A stretch of 52,472 bases of DNA. Source: JANWLD01 sp036278875. GTDB taxonomy: Bacteria; Patescibacteriota; Saccharimonadia; Saccharimonadales; 2-12-FULL-41-12. Position numbers and translations under genes: made by a program. Positions 1 through 7,738 of the stretch are shown here, in pieces. How positions within the stretch are numbered: the stretch's first letter is position 1; every line of letters starts with the position of its first letter. The notes below the pieces were generated by a model that was not told where the DNA came from, made no database searches, and worked only from the letters and a program-made list of their open reading frames with translations. Location: the NCBI GenBank assembly GCA_036278875.1, contig DASUKF010000015.1:1-52472 (forward strand), in the 5' to 3' direction.

Positions 1-834
1 AAGAATATAGTCGACAGTTTTTATCCTGATCTGCCGTTCGGTATCGCGCAGATTGGCAAGGCGTTCCGTAACGAGATAAGCCCGCGCGACTTCGTGTTCC
101 GCAGCCGGGAATTCAATCAGATGGAGATAGAATATTTCATCAGCCCTGAGGCTTGGGAAAAAGAATTTGATAAGTGGGTTGAAGCAATTCATGAGTTTCT
201 GGAAAAACTTGGTCTGCCGAAAGACAAAGTCCACGAGCTGGAAGTTCCGGCTGGCGACAGAGCGCATTATTCCAAACGTACGATAGATTTTGAGTTTGAT
301 TTTCCGCACAAACGCGACGAACTGCTGGGTCTGGCATACCGAACGGATTTCGACCTGAGTAATATCCAAAAGGCCTCCGGCAAGAATATGGAATACCGGC
401 CGAAGGACGGCTCCAAACCGTTCGTGCCGCACGTGATAGAACCAAGCTTCGGTTTAGAGCGAGCAATCATGGCCGTGCTTGTCAGTGCGTATAAAGAGGA
501 TGAAATTGAGGGCGAAAAGCGTGCTTATCTGGCGTTGCCGGAAAACCTAGCCCCTGTAAAAGTTGCCGTTTCGCCGCTTTTAAAGAACAAGCTGGAGCTG
601 GTCAAAAAAGCCCGGGAAGTTTATAAGATGCTGAAGAAAGAATTCGGCAACGTCATGTACGACGACAATGGAAACATAGGCAAGCGCTATCGCCGGCAGG
701 ACGAAATCGGCACACCATACTGCGTTACAATAGACTTCGACACGCTCGAAGATGACACGGTAACTTTAAGAAACCGCGACACCACCAAACAAGACCGAAT
801 CAAATCATCGGATATAACTGCAAAAATAAAATAG
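1..834 (+). CDS. glyS: Glycyl-tRNA synthetase, C-terminal part (5' end outside window)
   Basis: The frame is open from the first base, so the gene starts upstream of the window; 277 codons are visible. This is the homodimeric class II GlyRS type, which charges tRNA-Gly in the cytoplasm. Motif 2 is visible at the left edge (GKAFRNEISPR, then RSREFNQME), and motif 3 is HVIEPSFGLERA about 145 residues in. An anticodon-binding domain follows (LAPVKVAVSPL onward). The first ATG at 94 lies inside motif 2 and cannot be the real start. The stop is 2 nt before the next ORF, so the two are probably cotranscribed. Identification is secure; only the missing N-terminus limits it. Confidence 0.95.
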   Translation, partial: KNIVDSFYPDLPFGIAQIGKAFRNEISPRDFVFRSREFNQMEIEYFISPEAWEKEFDKWVEAIHEFLEKLGLPKDKVHELEVPAGDRAHYSKRTIDFEFDFPHKRDELLGLAYRTDFDLSNIQKASGKNMEYRPKDGSKPFVPHVIEPSFGLERAIMAVLVSAYKEDEIEGEKRAYLALPENLAPVKVAVSPLLKNKLELVKKAREVYKMLKKEFGNVMYDDNGNIGKRYRRQDEIGTPYCVTIDFDTLEDDTVTLRNRDTTKQDRIKSSDITAKIK

Positions 835-836
835 CC

Positions 837-1445
837 ATGGAAATCGTAGATCTGTCCGTTCCGGTTAGTGAAAATACGCCGGTATATCCGGGCGACCCTA
901 AGACTGTTATAAAACCGGCTGGCACTTTTGATAAAGATGGATACAATGACCACTTAGTTTCCATTGGAACTCATGTGGGGACTCATATTGACTCACCATT
1001 TCATATGCTTGCAGATGGCAAAAAGCTGGATGACATACCTATAGAGCAATTTATCGGGCGTGGCTGTTATGTGAATGCTGAAAACGGATTCGATTTGGCA
1101 GCTATAAAAGAGATAGACATTCAAAAAGGTGACATCGTACTATTTCATACCGGAATCGTAAGCCGTTACCAGGAATCGAGCTACTATGAAGATTATCCGG
1201 ATATTCCGGAAGATGTCGCGCGTTATCTGGTTGGAAAGAAAATAAAAATGATCGGCATGGATATGTCCGGACCGGACCATCCGCCGCATAATATTCACAA
1301 AATTTTACTAGGCGGCGGGATACTGATAATTGAGAATCTTACGAACTTGGACAAGCTAGCCGGCAGAAACTTTACAGTTTATGCACTGCCAATCAAGCTG
1401 AACTTGGATGGTGCTCCCGCCCGAGTGATCGCGCAGCTTGATTAA
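837..1445 (+). CDS. Cyclase-family / kynurenine formamidase-like metal hydrolase
   Basis: A 202-aa protein of the cyclase family (PF04199 type). The hallmark metal-binding motif is GTHVGTHIDSPFH near residues 44-56 (H-x-GTH-x-D-x-P-x-H), followed by a second conserved region MIGMDMSGPDHPPH. Family members hydrolyse N-formylkynurenine, isatin or similar cyclic amides. The substrate here cannot be deduced, because no tryptophan-catabolic gene is nearby. It starts 2 nt after the glyS stop, so it is probably cotranscribed with glyS. Confidence 0.85.
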   Translation: MEIVDLSVPVSENTPVYPGDPKTVIKPAGTFDKDGYNDHLVSIGTHVGTHIDSPFHMLADGKKLDDIPIEQFIGRGCYVNAENGFDLAAIKEIDIQKGDIVLFHTGIVSRYQESSYYEDYPDIPEDVARYLVGKKIKMIGMDMSGPDHPPHNIHKILLGGGILIIENLTNLDKLAGRNFTVYALPIKLNLDGAPARVIAQLD

Positions 1446-1449
1446 ATAC

Positions 1450-1458
1450 TGGTATTAT
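1450..1458 (+). promoter_or_regulatory. Extended -10 promoter, leaderless, for the P-loop kinase
   Basis: TGGTATTAT: the -10 hexamer TATTAT at 1453-1458 with an upstream TG. Only 6 nt separate it from the ATG at 1465, so transcription is predicted to start at or next to the A of the start codon. There is no Shine-Dalgarno sequence. Confidence 0.6.
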
Positions 1459-1464
1459 TGAAAC

Positions 1465-2037
1465 ATGAAAAATGCCGATGTATGGGTAGTTGCCGGGCCG
1501 GTCGGAGCCGGAAAGACTACTGTTGCAGAACTTCTGCTCTCTAAAATTAAACCTGCCCCGGCATTATTGGACAAAGATACTATGTATGTACCTCTCGTCT
1601 CTAAAATGCTGGTGAATTCAGGCCGCTCAGAAGGGGAGCGGGAAGGCAAATGGTATGACGAGAATATAAAAATTTATGAATACCAGGGGATGACCGAAAC
1701 CGCGCGCGAAATCAGATTGCACGGCTGTCCGGTCCTGCTGTCCGCACCAGTTACCGGAAGAATACATGACGCAGAAGCATGGAAAAATTGGGTAGAAGAG
1801 CTTGGTGGTGAAACGGTAAGGCTGGTATGGGTAAGGTCGGACAGAGAAACATTGTGGCAGCGTATCAGTTCCAGAAATTCAAAGCGAGATACGCAAAAGA
1901 TAGCGAGATTCGATGAATTTATAGAGGCTATGAAGGTTGATATGCCTCCGCCATTCCCGCACATCGCTATCGACAACCGCATGTCTGCAGGTAAATCGCT
2001 TGAGAACCAAATATCAGAGATTTTAAATGCCCTCTAA
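1465..2037 (+). CDS. P-loop kinase (AAA_33 / zeta-toxin-like fold)
   Basis: A 190-aa protein with an N-terminal Walker A motif GPVGAGKTT (around residues 12-20) and a lid-like arginine region (RISSRNSKRDTQK, near 132-144). This is the architecture of small-molecule kinases such as gluconate or shikimate kinases and of zeta toxins. No antitoxin-like partner is adjacent, so a small-molecule or nucleoside kinase is the more economical guess, but the substrate is unknown. A leaderless promoter precedes the ATG. The 3' end overlaps the next ORF by 11 nt, which implies translational coupling. Confidence 0.7.
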   Translation: MKNADVWVVAGPVGAGKTTVAELLLSKIKPAPALLDKDTMYVPLVSKMLVNSGRSEGEREGKWYDENIKIYEYQGMTETAREIRLHGCPVLLSAPVTGRIHDAEAWKNWVEELGGETVRLVWVRSDRETLWQRISSRNSKRDTQKIARFDEFIEAMKVDMPPPFPHIAIDNRMSAGKSLENQISEILNAL

Positions 2038-2623
2038 ATACATTTTGCACGGTGGAGCGACGATAGGGCAGAAGGAAAACGTCGAATTTTACCGGCAGAT
2101 GGCGGAAGGGCTGAAAAATATTGGAATTTTGTTGGTATATTTTTCCCGTGATAAAGAAGATTGGCCTGGCCTTAAGAAAAACGACAAAGAAAATTTCCAA
2201 GCGGCTAATCCGGGAAACGAATTTAAATTTACCGTGGCGGATGAAAATAATTTTGCTAAACAAGTCGCTGAAAGTGACGTTATATACTTCGCCGGCGGCA
2301 GTACGTTGAAGCTTATGAGCACAATAAAAACTGCAGGAATAGACCTGAAAAAGGCGTTGGAGGGAAAAGTCGTAGCCGGTTCGTCCGCCGGAGCGCATTT
2401 GATAGCAAAATGGCACTATGGCCATACAGCCAAGAGGATTAATCCGGGGGTTGGTTTAGTGGATGCAGCGGTCTTTACCCACTACAGACCGCTTGAAGGC
2501 ACTTATTTCTACAAGCCGGAAGAACTGGTAGAAAAGATTGAAGAGGGGCTTAAAAAAACCGGCTCAAAAACATATTTCTTAAAAGAACAGCAGTCGGTAA
2601 TTATAAATCCGGACGGAATTTAA
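2027..2623 (+). CDS. Peptidase E-like (family S51) protein
   Basis: A 198-aa protein with the S51 class I glutamine-amidotransferase-like fold. A glycine-rich turn FAGGSTLKL is followed by the nucleophile elbow GSSAGAHLIA around residues 118-127, in which the second serine would be catalytic. Family members include dipeptidase E (aspartyl dipeptides) and cyanophycinase; the length suits peptidase E. It overlaps the upstream kinase by 11 nt and probably shares its leaderless transcript. Its end overlaps the convergent small gene by 4 nt. Confidence 0.8.
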   Translation: MPSKYILHGGATIGQKENVEFYRQMAEGLKNIGILLVYFSRDKEDWPGLKKNDKENFQAANPGNEFKFTVADENNFAKQVAESDVIYFAGGSTLKLMSTIKTAGIDLKKALEGKVVAGSSAGAHLIAKWHYGHTAKRINPGVGLVDAAVFTHYRPLEGTYFYKPEELVEKIEEGLKKTGSKTYFLKEQQSVIINPDGI

Positions 2624-2871
2624 GCGAATATAGGCTCGGAGTTAATCGGATCTACTACAGGCCCGCTTAGCTCGTCTACACCTACGACTTCTATCTCTCC
2701 GGTTGCAGCCAGGACACCCTCACTGTCCAGCATGGGCGGAACCGTATCTTCTTCTAAAAGGGCCGGTACGACATCTGCTCCAAGCAAAGGCATTGGTGCG
2801 CCCGGTGTCCGGGGCACCGTTCTGATTTCGGCGCCCCTATGTACTATTTGAAATCCATTTCTCTTTGCCAT
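2620..2871 (-). CDS. Small Pro/Val-rich hypothetical protein
   Basis: An 83-aa protein with no family recognised. It starts MAKRNGFQIVHRGAEIR, then becomes rich in proline, valine and acidic residues, without a membrane segment or signal peptide. I chose the ATG at 2871 rather than an upstream in-frame start because an extended -10 (TGTTATAGT) ends 9 nt before it, which fits a leaderless transcript like its neighbours. Coding status is supported mainly by this promoter and by the exact 4-nt convergent overlap with the S51 gene. It could be a lineage-specific small protein or spurious. Confidence 0.5.
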   Translation of the reverse strand: MAKRNGFQIVHRGAEIRTVPRTPGAPMPLLGADVVPALLEEDTVPPMLDSEGVLAATGEIEVVGVDELSGPVVDPINSEPIFA

Positions 2872-2931
2872 AATCCGACCACTATAACACTTTGTCGTTA
2901 TCAAATAAATTGCTTATGAATTTTTGGAAAA

Positions 2932-2940
2932 TGCTATTCT
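2932..2940 (+). promoter_or_regulatory. Extended -10 promoter, leaderless, for the 2H-fold protein
   Basis: TGCTATTCT with the hexamer at 2935-2940 and 6 nt to the ATG at 2947. No Shine-Dalgarno sequence is present. Confidence 0.55.
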
Positions 2941-2946
2941 TTATGC

Positions 2947-3462
2947 ATGAAATGGCCGCACGATTATTTTGAGAACGGGTACGGATACATACGTTTGGAA
3001 GATTTGAAACTGGGCGAGTTACCGCGTAGTTTGAAGATAGACGGTAGCGAACTGGTCATAAAACCGGAGTTCCATATATCGCTGGTGTGGGTCGGCAGGC
3101 TCAAAGAAATGGTCAATGAACCGGACAAAGAAAGAGTAAAACAGAAGATGATAGAAGAATTTGAGGAATTTACCAAGGAATATCCGATGACGGACTTCAT
3201 TCTGACCAAGGAATTGCGCCTGGTGAGGAAAGAAGATAGAAAGAGCATCATAGCTATGGCTGAAGTAGCTGGAATTGACGCATTTTTTGAAAGACTGGCC
3301 CGCAAATATGATGTCAATCTGCCTGTACAGCCGACGCATATTACGCTTTATACCTTGCCGACGGACAAGATAGGCATAGGGATTCTGTCTTACGGCGAAC
3401 TGGATGCTTATACTGAGATTATAGACCTGCCCGAAATACAAGGATTACTGAAAAAAGCCTAG
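2947..3462 (+). CDS. 2H phosphoesterase superfamily-like protein
   Basis: A 171-aa protein with two H-x-[ST] signatures in the right order: EFHISLVWVG near residue 40 and PTHITLYTL near residue 138. This pair defines the 2H phosphoesterase fold of RNA 2',3'-cyclic phosphodiesterases and the '2'-5' RNA ligase' family. The N-terminal part (MKWPHDYFENGYGYIRL) is not typical of the family. The likely substrate is a cyclic phosphate on RNA or a nucleotide, but this is inference. It is predicted to be leaderless. It converges on, and overlaps by 4 nt, a second 2H gene on the other strand. Confidence 0.65.
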   Translation: MKWPHDYFENGYGYIRLEDLKLGELPRSLKIDGSELVIKPEFHISLVWVGRLKEMVNEPDKERVKQKMIEEFEEFTKEYPMTDFILTKELRLVRKEDRKSIIAMAEVAGIDAFFERLARKYDVNLPVQPTHITLYTLPTDKIGIGILSYGELDAYTEIIDLPEIQGLLKKA

Positions 3463-3980
3463 ATAACCTTGTCCTCGTACGTACGGGGTCTCAGCCATTT
3501 GAACTTACTGATATTTTTTGTTTCAAAAACCAGTGGCAGACTAGGGCCTATTATATCTTTTAATTTATGTATGAGCTCACCAGATAGTTCCTGCTTCGGT
3601 TTTGCCTGCGCCAGGGTAATATGCGGTATAAAACCCCGGTTTGACTTGGACTGCGCCTCATAAGGCAAGGTCTGTATCAGTGAGTTTTGCAGATCCGCAA
3701 GCTTGGGACCCGTGGCAGTGATATATAGGACACGATTTTCGAACATGCCGAAGCCGGATAGTTTTATACGCAAAGGCAAAAACTTGCCAGCAACTGATTT
3801 CAGGTCCGGCAAGATTGATTCGGGGGGAATCTTATCCAGAACGTTGGGCGGAACCAAGGTTATGTGCGGCTGGAACGGTTGCATTACCAAATATCCATCC
3901 AGCAGTTCATTCTGGGCATCCGTAATGATTCTACCGACATCATCCGGCAGAGAAAAAGCGATAAAATAACGATTCTCCAT
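3459..3980 (-). CDS. RNA 2',3'-cyclic phosphodiesterase-like (2'-5' RNA ligase / ThpR family)
   Basis: A 173-aa protein with the two classical HxT motifs QPHITLV (around residue 39) and IPHITLAQ (around residue 127). Length and spacing match the ThpR/LigT family, which opens 2',3'-cyclic phosphates on RNA ends; in vivo roles are poorly known. The start (MENRYFIAFSLPDD) is the usual family start. A -10 TATAAT at 3989-3994 on this strand lies 8 nt upstream, so the mRNA is predicted leaderless. It converges with a more divergent 2H protein. Confidence 0.85.
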   Translation of the reverse strand: MENRYFIAFSLPDDVGRIITDAQNELLDGYLVMQPFQPHITLVPPNVLDKIPPESILPDLKSVAGKFLPLRIKLSGFGMFENRVLYITATGPKLADLQNSLIQTLPYEAQSKSNRGFIPHITLAQAKPKQELSGELIHKLKDIIGPSLPLVFETKNISKFKWLRPRTYEDKVI

Positions 3981-3988
3981 ACGATTAC

Positions 3989-4005
3989 ATTATAAATGCT
4001 ATGAT
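3989..4005. promoter_or_regulatory. Divergent leaderless promoter pair
   Basis: On the minus strand TATAAT (3989-3994) sits 8 nt from the start at 3980. On the plus strand TGCTATGAT (hexamer 4000-4005) sits 9 nt from the ATG at 4015. Two promoters are packed into a 34-bp divergent gap with no room for leaders. Confidence 0.55.
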
Positions 4006-4014
4006 TTATACAAG

Positions 4015-4872
4015 ATGCTCTGGCTATTTTTGCTATTTATCCATGTGCTCGGTTTGACCGGATTCAATCTGGTACTACGGCGGTCTTTATTGGAAAAAGT
4101 AGACAGGTTCACGCTGGCGACCATCATGCAGACAGGTATAGCCGTACCGGCGATATTGCTGATGATTGCCATGCCGCCGAGATTCAGCGCGTATGAGCCA
4201 AAATATTACGTCGGTTTCATAGTCGAGGTAGTTTTAGGCATAGCTTTGCAGGTAACCAACACAAAGGCACTGCAGTATCTGGAAGCCAGCGTTTATCCGG
4301 TCATCTATAACTTGAGAATACTCATAACTACGCTGCTAGGCATACTTTTTTTGAATGAAGATGTGGTTTGGAGCCGTATCTTCGGAGGAGTATTGATATT
4401 CTTAGCGATAATAATAGTCCGTCAGAGAAGCAGCAGAACGGTGCGGCTTAAAGGCGTGGAATGGGGACTTAGCGCGGCTCTTATAATCAGCTTCCTGAAT
4501 TTGAATGAAAAGTTGATGATAAACGGCGTTGGACTGCTTAATTATTGGCCGCCGGCAAGTGTTATCGCGGCATTATTGATGTGGGCATATTTGCTTACCA
4601 GGAAGCAAAGGTTTAATAAATCACTGCTTATAGATCCAAGAATGATTAAGCTGATGTCTCTACGGGCACTGTCCGGATATACATTTCCCTTGGCGCTTGC
4701 TTCGGGCGCACTCCTGAGCGTAGCCAGCTATATATCGGCTATGAGCGTGATACTGATGGTGGTTTCGGGTGTGATACTTTTGGGTGAACGCAACTACTTA
4801 TGGCGGAAAATAGCCGCTACCGCCGTAGCCGTTACAGGGATGACGATAGTCCTGCTTTCCCACCTGCTGTAA
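4015..4872 (+). CDS. DMT-superfamily (EamA-like) membrane transporter
   Basis: A 285-aa, very hydrophobic protein with about 10 transmembrane segments arranged as two five-helix halves. The first half ends around LGILFLNEDVVWSRIFGGVLIF and the second around GVILLGERNYLWRKIAATAV. The acidic residue plus aromatic at the end of each half (LNEDVVW, LGERNYLW) is the EamA repeat signature. Drug/metabolite transporters export or import small metabolites; the substrate is not readable. It is expressed alone from a leaderless promoter and is followed by an SD-led VOC gene. Confidence 0.75.
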   Translation: MLWLFLLFIHVLGLTGFNLVLRRSLLEKVDRFTLATIMQTGIAVPAILLMIAMPPRFSAYEPKYYVGFIVEVVLGIALQVTNTKALQYLEASVYPVIYNLRILITTLLGILFLNEDVVWSRIFGGVLIFLAIIIVRQRSSRTVRLKGVEWGLSAALIISFLNLNEKLMINGVGLLNYWPPASVIAALLMWAYLLTRKQRFNKSLLIDPRMIKLMSLRALSGYTFPLALASGALLSVASYISAMSVILMVVSGVILLGERNYLWRKIAATAVAVTGMTIVLLSHLL

Positions 4873-4944
4873 AAGCTCAGAAGACGGGCGTATAATCAGA
4901 AATATAATAAAAATTATTTCATCAACTAATATAAGGAGGGGAAT

Positions 4945-5322
4945 ATGCTGAGCGATATGAGCATAATGCCGACGGTGGCGGTAAAAGATATAGAAAAAGC
5001 AAAAGAATTTTATGAGGGCAAGCTGGGTCTGCGTGGAGAGAGCGACCCGGGAGGCGTAAGATACAGATGCGGCAAAACCCATCTGTACGTCTATGAGTCG
5101 CCGCGCTATGCCGGCAGTAACAAGGCGACTTATGCCGGTTGGAGCGTTCCCGATCTGCCAGGAACAGTAGAAGAATTGAAATCAAAAGGCGTAGAGTTTG
5201 AAAAATATGATATGCCTAATGTCACCCATGAGGGCGATATACATGTCATGGAAGATACTTTCAGAGCCGCCTGGTTCAAAGACCCGGACGGTAATATATT
5301 CGCTTTGGACGAAAGCGAATAA
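4945..5322 (+). CDS. VOC-family (glyoxalase/bleomycin-resistance fold) protein
   Basis: A 125-aa single VOC domain: MPTVAVKDIEKAKEFYEGKLGL at the start and AAWFKDPDGNIFALDE at the end are the classical beta-alpha-beta-beta-beta signatures. The family includes glyoxalase I, dioxygenases and resistance proteins; the substrate is unknown. Translation uses a strong Shine-Dalgarno sequence (AAGGAGGGG) a few bases before the ATG. The SD is notable because most single genes in this window look leaderless. Confidence 0.85.
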   Translation: MLSDMSIMPTVAVKDIEKAKEFYEGKLGLRGESDPGGVRYRCGKTHLYVYESPRYAGSNKATYAGWSVPDLPGTVEELKSKGVEFEKYDMPNVTHEGDIHVMEDTFRAAWFKDPDGNIFALDESE

Positions 5323-5324
5323 AC

Positions 5325-5591
5325 TTAGACGTAAGAAACGACGCTTACTGAGTCGCCCACCAAAAAGGCGCTGGCCGCACGCGGCTCGGGGGCGGCTAAG
5401 CCTCCTTCGTGTGCAGTATGAGCTGAGCCGTTAAGCTCTGCAGGAGCGTGGCTGCCATTGCTGGAATCCGGAGCCACATTAATACCTCTTAACAAGGGCC
5501 GGACCATAGCAAATCCTCCTCTTGCTTCAAATTGTCTTCCTACGCCGAAAGTCTCATCAACTTCGGCGAATGCACCATAAGGCGTAGCCAT
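5325..5591 (-). CDS. Small hypothetical protein, Ala/Gly-rich
   Basis: An 88-aa unrecognised protein rich in Ala, Gly, Ser and Pro (for example NGSHAPAELNGSAHTAHEGG) with no membrane segment. A good SD (AAGGGAG) precedes the ATG at 5591. The gene ends 2 nt from the stop of the convergent VOC gene. The SD and exact gene packing support coding. The function is unknown; low-complexity composition suggests a flexible protein. Confidence 0.5.
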   Translation of the reverse strand: MATPYGAFAEVDETFGVGRQFEARGGFAMVRPLLRGINVAPDSSNGSHAPAELNGSAHTAHEGGLAAPEPRAASAFLVGDSVSVVSYV

Positions 5592-5640
5592 ATATTTATC
5601 TCCCTTTGTTTTTTATACCTGGATAAGAACATACCATAGA

Positions 5641-5667
5641 CGGACGATTATGTAAAACTGCTATGAT
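5641..5667 (+). promoter_or_regulatory. Leaderless promoter, copy A of a 27-bp repeated promoter
   Basis: An extended -10 (TGCTATGAT, hexamer 5662-5667) lies 6 nt from the ATG at 5674. The whole 27-bp element matches 24 of 27 positions with the element at 6677-6703 in front of riboflavin kinase. Confidence 0.6.
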
Positions 5668-5673
5668 TGAGGC

Positions 5674-6675
5674 ATGAACAACGAACAAACAAAAACCAAT
5701 CTGAATTTTGCCACGGTTGAAGATGATTTGCCCCTGACTAAGATTTGGCACAGAGTAATGAACGAGCTTTTTGCTTCAATCAGCCTGTTTTCTTTGATAA
5801 TGTTTATGTTTTTTGTTGCCATGATCTTTTTTGCCGGAATCTTGGTAGCCTCAAACGGAGGTGTCGTCTATATAATCCTTGGTCTGGTTTGCATTTTGAT
5901 ATTCATTGCCGTATTAGTGTTAAAAACGGCAAAGAAGACGAGAGAACAACTGAGGGCTGCCGACTTTGCCACCGCTAACGGTTTTTATTTTTTGAGGGAA
6001 CAGAAAGACCCGGGATTTGCAGGCGTAATATTTTCTTTGGGTGATACCCGCAGGGCAACTTGTATGATAGAAGGAAATTACGGCAAGCGGGAATTCAAGA
6101 TATTTAACTATTCTTACATGCAGGGCAGCGGGAAAAACCGCTCGGAATACGATAAAGGCGTGATAATGATAAAATTGCCGCGCAGGCTGCCCAATGTAGT
6201 CTTCGACAGCAAGGCCAATAATCATTTTGGTATCAGCACACTGGGGACGACCTTCAAAAGCTCCGAAAAATTCACTTTGGAAGGAGACTTTAACAAGCAT
6301 TTCGATGTCTATGCGCCGCAGAATTACGGTCTGGACGTACTGTATTTCATAACGCCCGAACTGATGGCTCTAATGGTGGACGAAGCAAGCAACTATGACA
6401 TAGAAGTTGTTGACGATAATCTATTTTTTTATGCGCCCGCGTTTGAATTTACCAAAAGCCAGCTGGCAAATATATTCAAACTAATCCGAAACATAGGTGG
6501 TGAATTTTCTGAAAATACGGAACTATACGCCGATGAACGCGTAGGGAACCGGGCTATGGACTATGTGTCAGAACCCGGCAGAAGGTTGAAACGAGGAGTG
6601 TCATGGCTTTCTATAGCCGGAATAATAATCTACTTGGCTATTAGAATATTGATTGAAATAGTCGACAACCGCTAA
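5674..6675 (+). CDS. Membrane protein of unknown function, two N-terminal and one C-terminal TM segments
   Basis: A 333-aa protein. Two adjacent hydrophobic helices lie near residues 35-60 and 64-90, followed by a long soluble region of about 210 residues, then one C-terminal helix (WLSIAGIIIYLAIRILIEI). The soluble part has no motif I recognise. The layout suggests a membrane-anchored cytosolic or extracytosolic domain. It has a leaderless promoter that is nearly identical to that of the next gene, so the two may be co-regulated. Confidence 0.65.
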   Translation: MNNEQTKTNLNFATVEDDLPLTKIWHRVMNELFASISLFSLIMFMFFVAMIFFAGILVASNGGVVYIILGLVCILIFIAVLVLKTAKKTREQLRAADFATANGFYFLREQKDPGFAGVIFSLGDTRRATCMIEGNYGKREFKIFNYSYMQGSGKNRSEYDKGVIMIKLPRRLPNVVFDSKANNHFGISTLGTTFKSSEKFTLEGDFNKHFDVYAPQNYGLDVLYFITPELMALMVDEASNYDIEVVDDNLFFYAPAFEFTKSQLANIFKLIRNIGGEFSENTELYADERVGNRAMDYVSEPGRRLKRGVSWLSIAGIIIYLAIRILIEIVDNR

Positions 6676-6676
6676 A

Positions 6677-6703
6677 CGGACATTTATGTAAAACTGCTAT
6701 TAT
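6677..6703 (+). promoter_or_regulatory. Leaderless promoter, copy B of the 27-bp repeated promoter
   Basis: A CGGAC box, then TTATGTAAAACTGC and the -10 TATTAT (6698-6703), with 11 nt to the ATG at 6715. It differs from copy A at three positions only. Confidence 0.6.
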
Positions 6704-6714
6704 ATCTAGGATTC

Positions 6715-7113
6715 ATGAAAACAAGTGGAAAAGTATTCAGGCATAAACGTAATGGAACAAAGTTCGGCTACCCGACGGCGAACATAGAGTTCACTGATAA
6801 ATCGGTGAGTGGGCTGTTCATAGGTTATACCGGGCTTATATCTACTGATGATAATCAGGTAGAGAGTGCCTTCTCCGGTAAGAAATTGCCATCGATAATC
6901 TTTATCGGCGCGCCGGAAACACTGCACGAAACGGAGCATCGCCTGGAGTCACATATATTAGATTTCCCCCTGATAGACCTATATGATAGTAAAATAGAAG
7001 TCGAAATACTGGACAGGCTGCGCGACAATATGAAATTCGGAAGTATTGATGAACTCATAGATCAGATGAAGAAGGACGAAACTGCGACTCGGGAGTGGTT
7101 CGCCCGGCAATGA
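6715..7113 (+). CDS. Stand-alone riboflavin kinase
   Basis: A 132-aa riboflavin kinase domain: GKVFRHKRNGTKFGYPTANI at the start, PSIIFIGAPET in the middle, and ESHILDFPLIDLYDSKIEVE leading to the C-terminal helix IDELIDQMKKDE. It phosphorylates riboflavin to FMN with ATP. In most bacteria this domain is the C-terminal half of bifunctional RibF; here the FMN adenylyltransferase half is absent, as expected in a riboflavin-scavenging organism. The stop overlaps the start of the next gene (ATGA), so the PQ-loop-like membrane protein is translationally coupled to it. Confidence 0.85.
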   Translation: MKTSGKVFRHKRNGTKFGYPTANIEFTDKSVSGLFIGYTGLISTDDNQVESAFSGKKLPSIIFIGAPETLHETEHRLESHILDFPLIDLYDSKIEVEILDRLRDNMKFGSIDELIDQMKKDETATREWFARQ

Positions 7114-7715
7114 TTGACGAGAGATTCATAATCCTGGCCGTATTGATAGACTTCATAGGAAGCGGCGGCTACATACTCGATACTCTTAAAGGGAGTACCA
7201 AACCCAACAGGGTTACGTGGTTCCTATGGACTCTCATACCTGCAGTAGCTTTGGCCGGTATGATCCAGGAGGGCGCTAGTAAAACGGCACTGATACTGGC
7301 GTTTGTTTTCGGCTTTATACCATTGTTAGTATTCATCGCATCTTTCATAAACAAGAAATCTTTTTGGAAAATTACAAAATTCGACTGGATATGTGCCGCC
7401 TTATCTATAATAGGCATAGCCGCCTGGCTGGTTACGAATGATGGTAATTTGGCGATAATATTTTCTATCATCACTGATACTTTGGCGACATTGCCCACTC
7501 TCGTAAAAGGCTTTAAAGCCCCGGAAACTGAAAGCTGGCTGGTCTATCTGAATGCGGCCACAGCCTCGGCTATTACTCTGTTAACGCTTAAGAATTGGGA
7601 TTTTGCCTCCGCGGCATTTACCATATATTTGTTGGTGGCATGTTTGATCTTATTCATAACGATAAGGTTCCAAATAGGCAAAAGACTAGTCGCATTAAAA
7701 ATTAACAGGGTTTGA
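7110..7715 (+). CDS. PQ-loop-like polytopic membrane protein
   Basis: A 201-aa protein with about seven transmembrane helices. Two PQ-loop-like repeats are visible: YILDTLKGSTKPNRVTWFLW near residues 21-40 and DTLATLPTLVKGFKAPETES further on. Each pairs a short helix-loop with a conserved proline. PQ-loop proteins include SWEETs and vitamin or amino-acid exporters. I chose the ATG at 7110, which overlaps the riboflavin kinase stop, over the GTG at 7095. The coupling suggests, without proving, a role in flavin or riboflavin transport. Confidence 0.6.
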   Translation: MIDERFIILAVLIDFIGSGGYILDTLKGSTKPNRVTWFLWTLIPAVALAGMIQEGASKTALILAFVFGFIPLLVFIASFINKKSFWKITKFDWICAALSIIGIAAWLVTNDGNLAIIFSIITDTLATLPTLVKGFKAPETESWLVYLNAATASAITLLTLKNWDFASAAFTIYLLVACLILFITIRFQIGKRLVALKINRV

Positions 7716-7722
7716 GTAAACT

Positions 7723-7731
7723 TGCTATCAT
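7723..7731 (+). promoter_or_regulatory. Extended -10, leaderless, for the MBL hydrolase
   Basis: TGCTATCAT with 7 nt to the ATG at 7739. It selects 7739 over the in-frame start at 7712. Confidence 0.55.
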
Positions 7732-7738
7732 AAGATAT

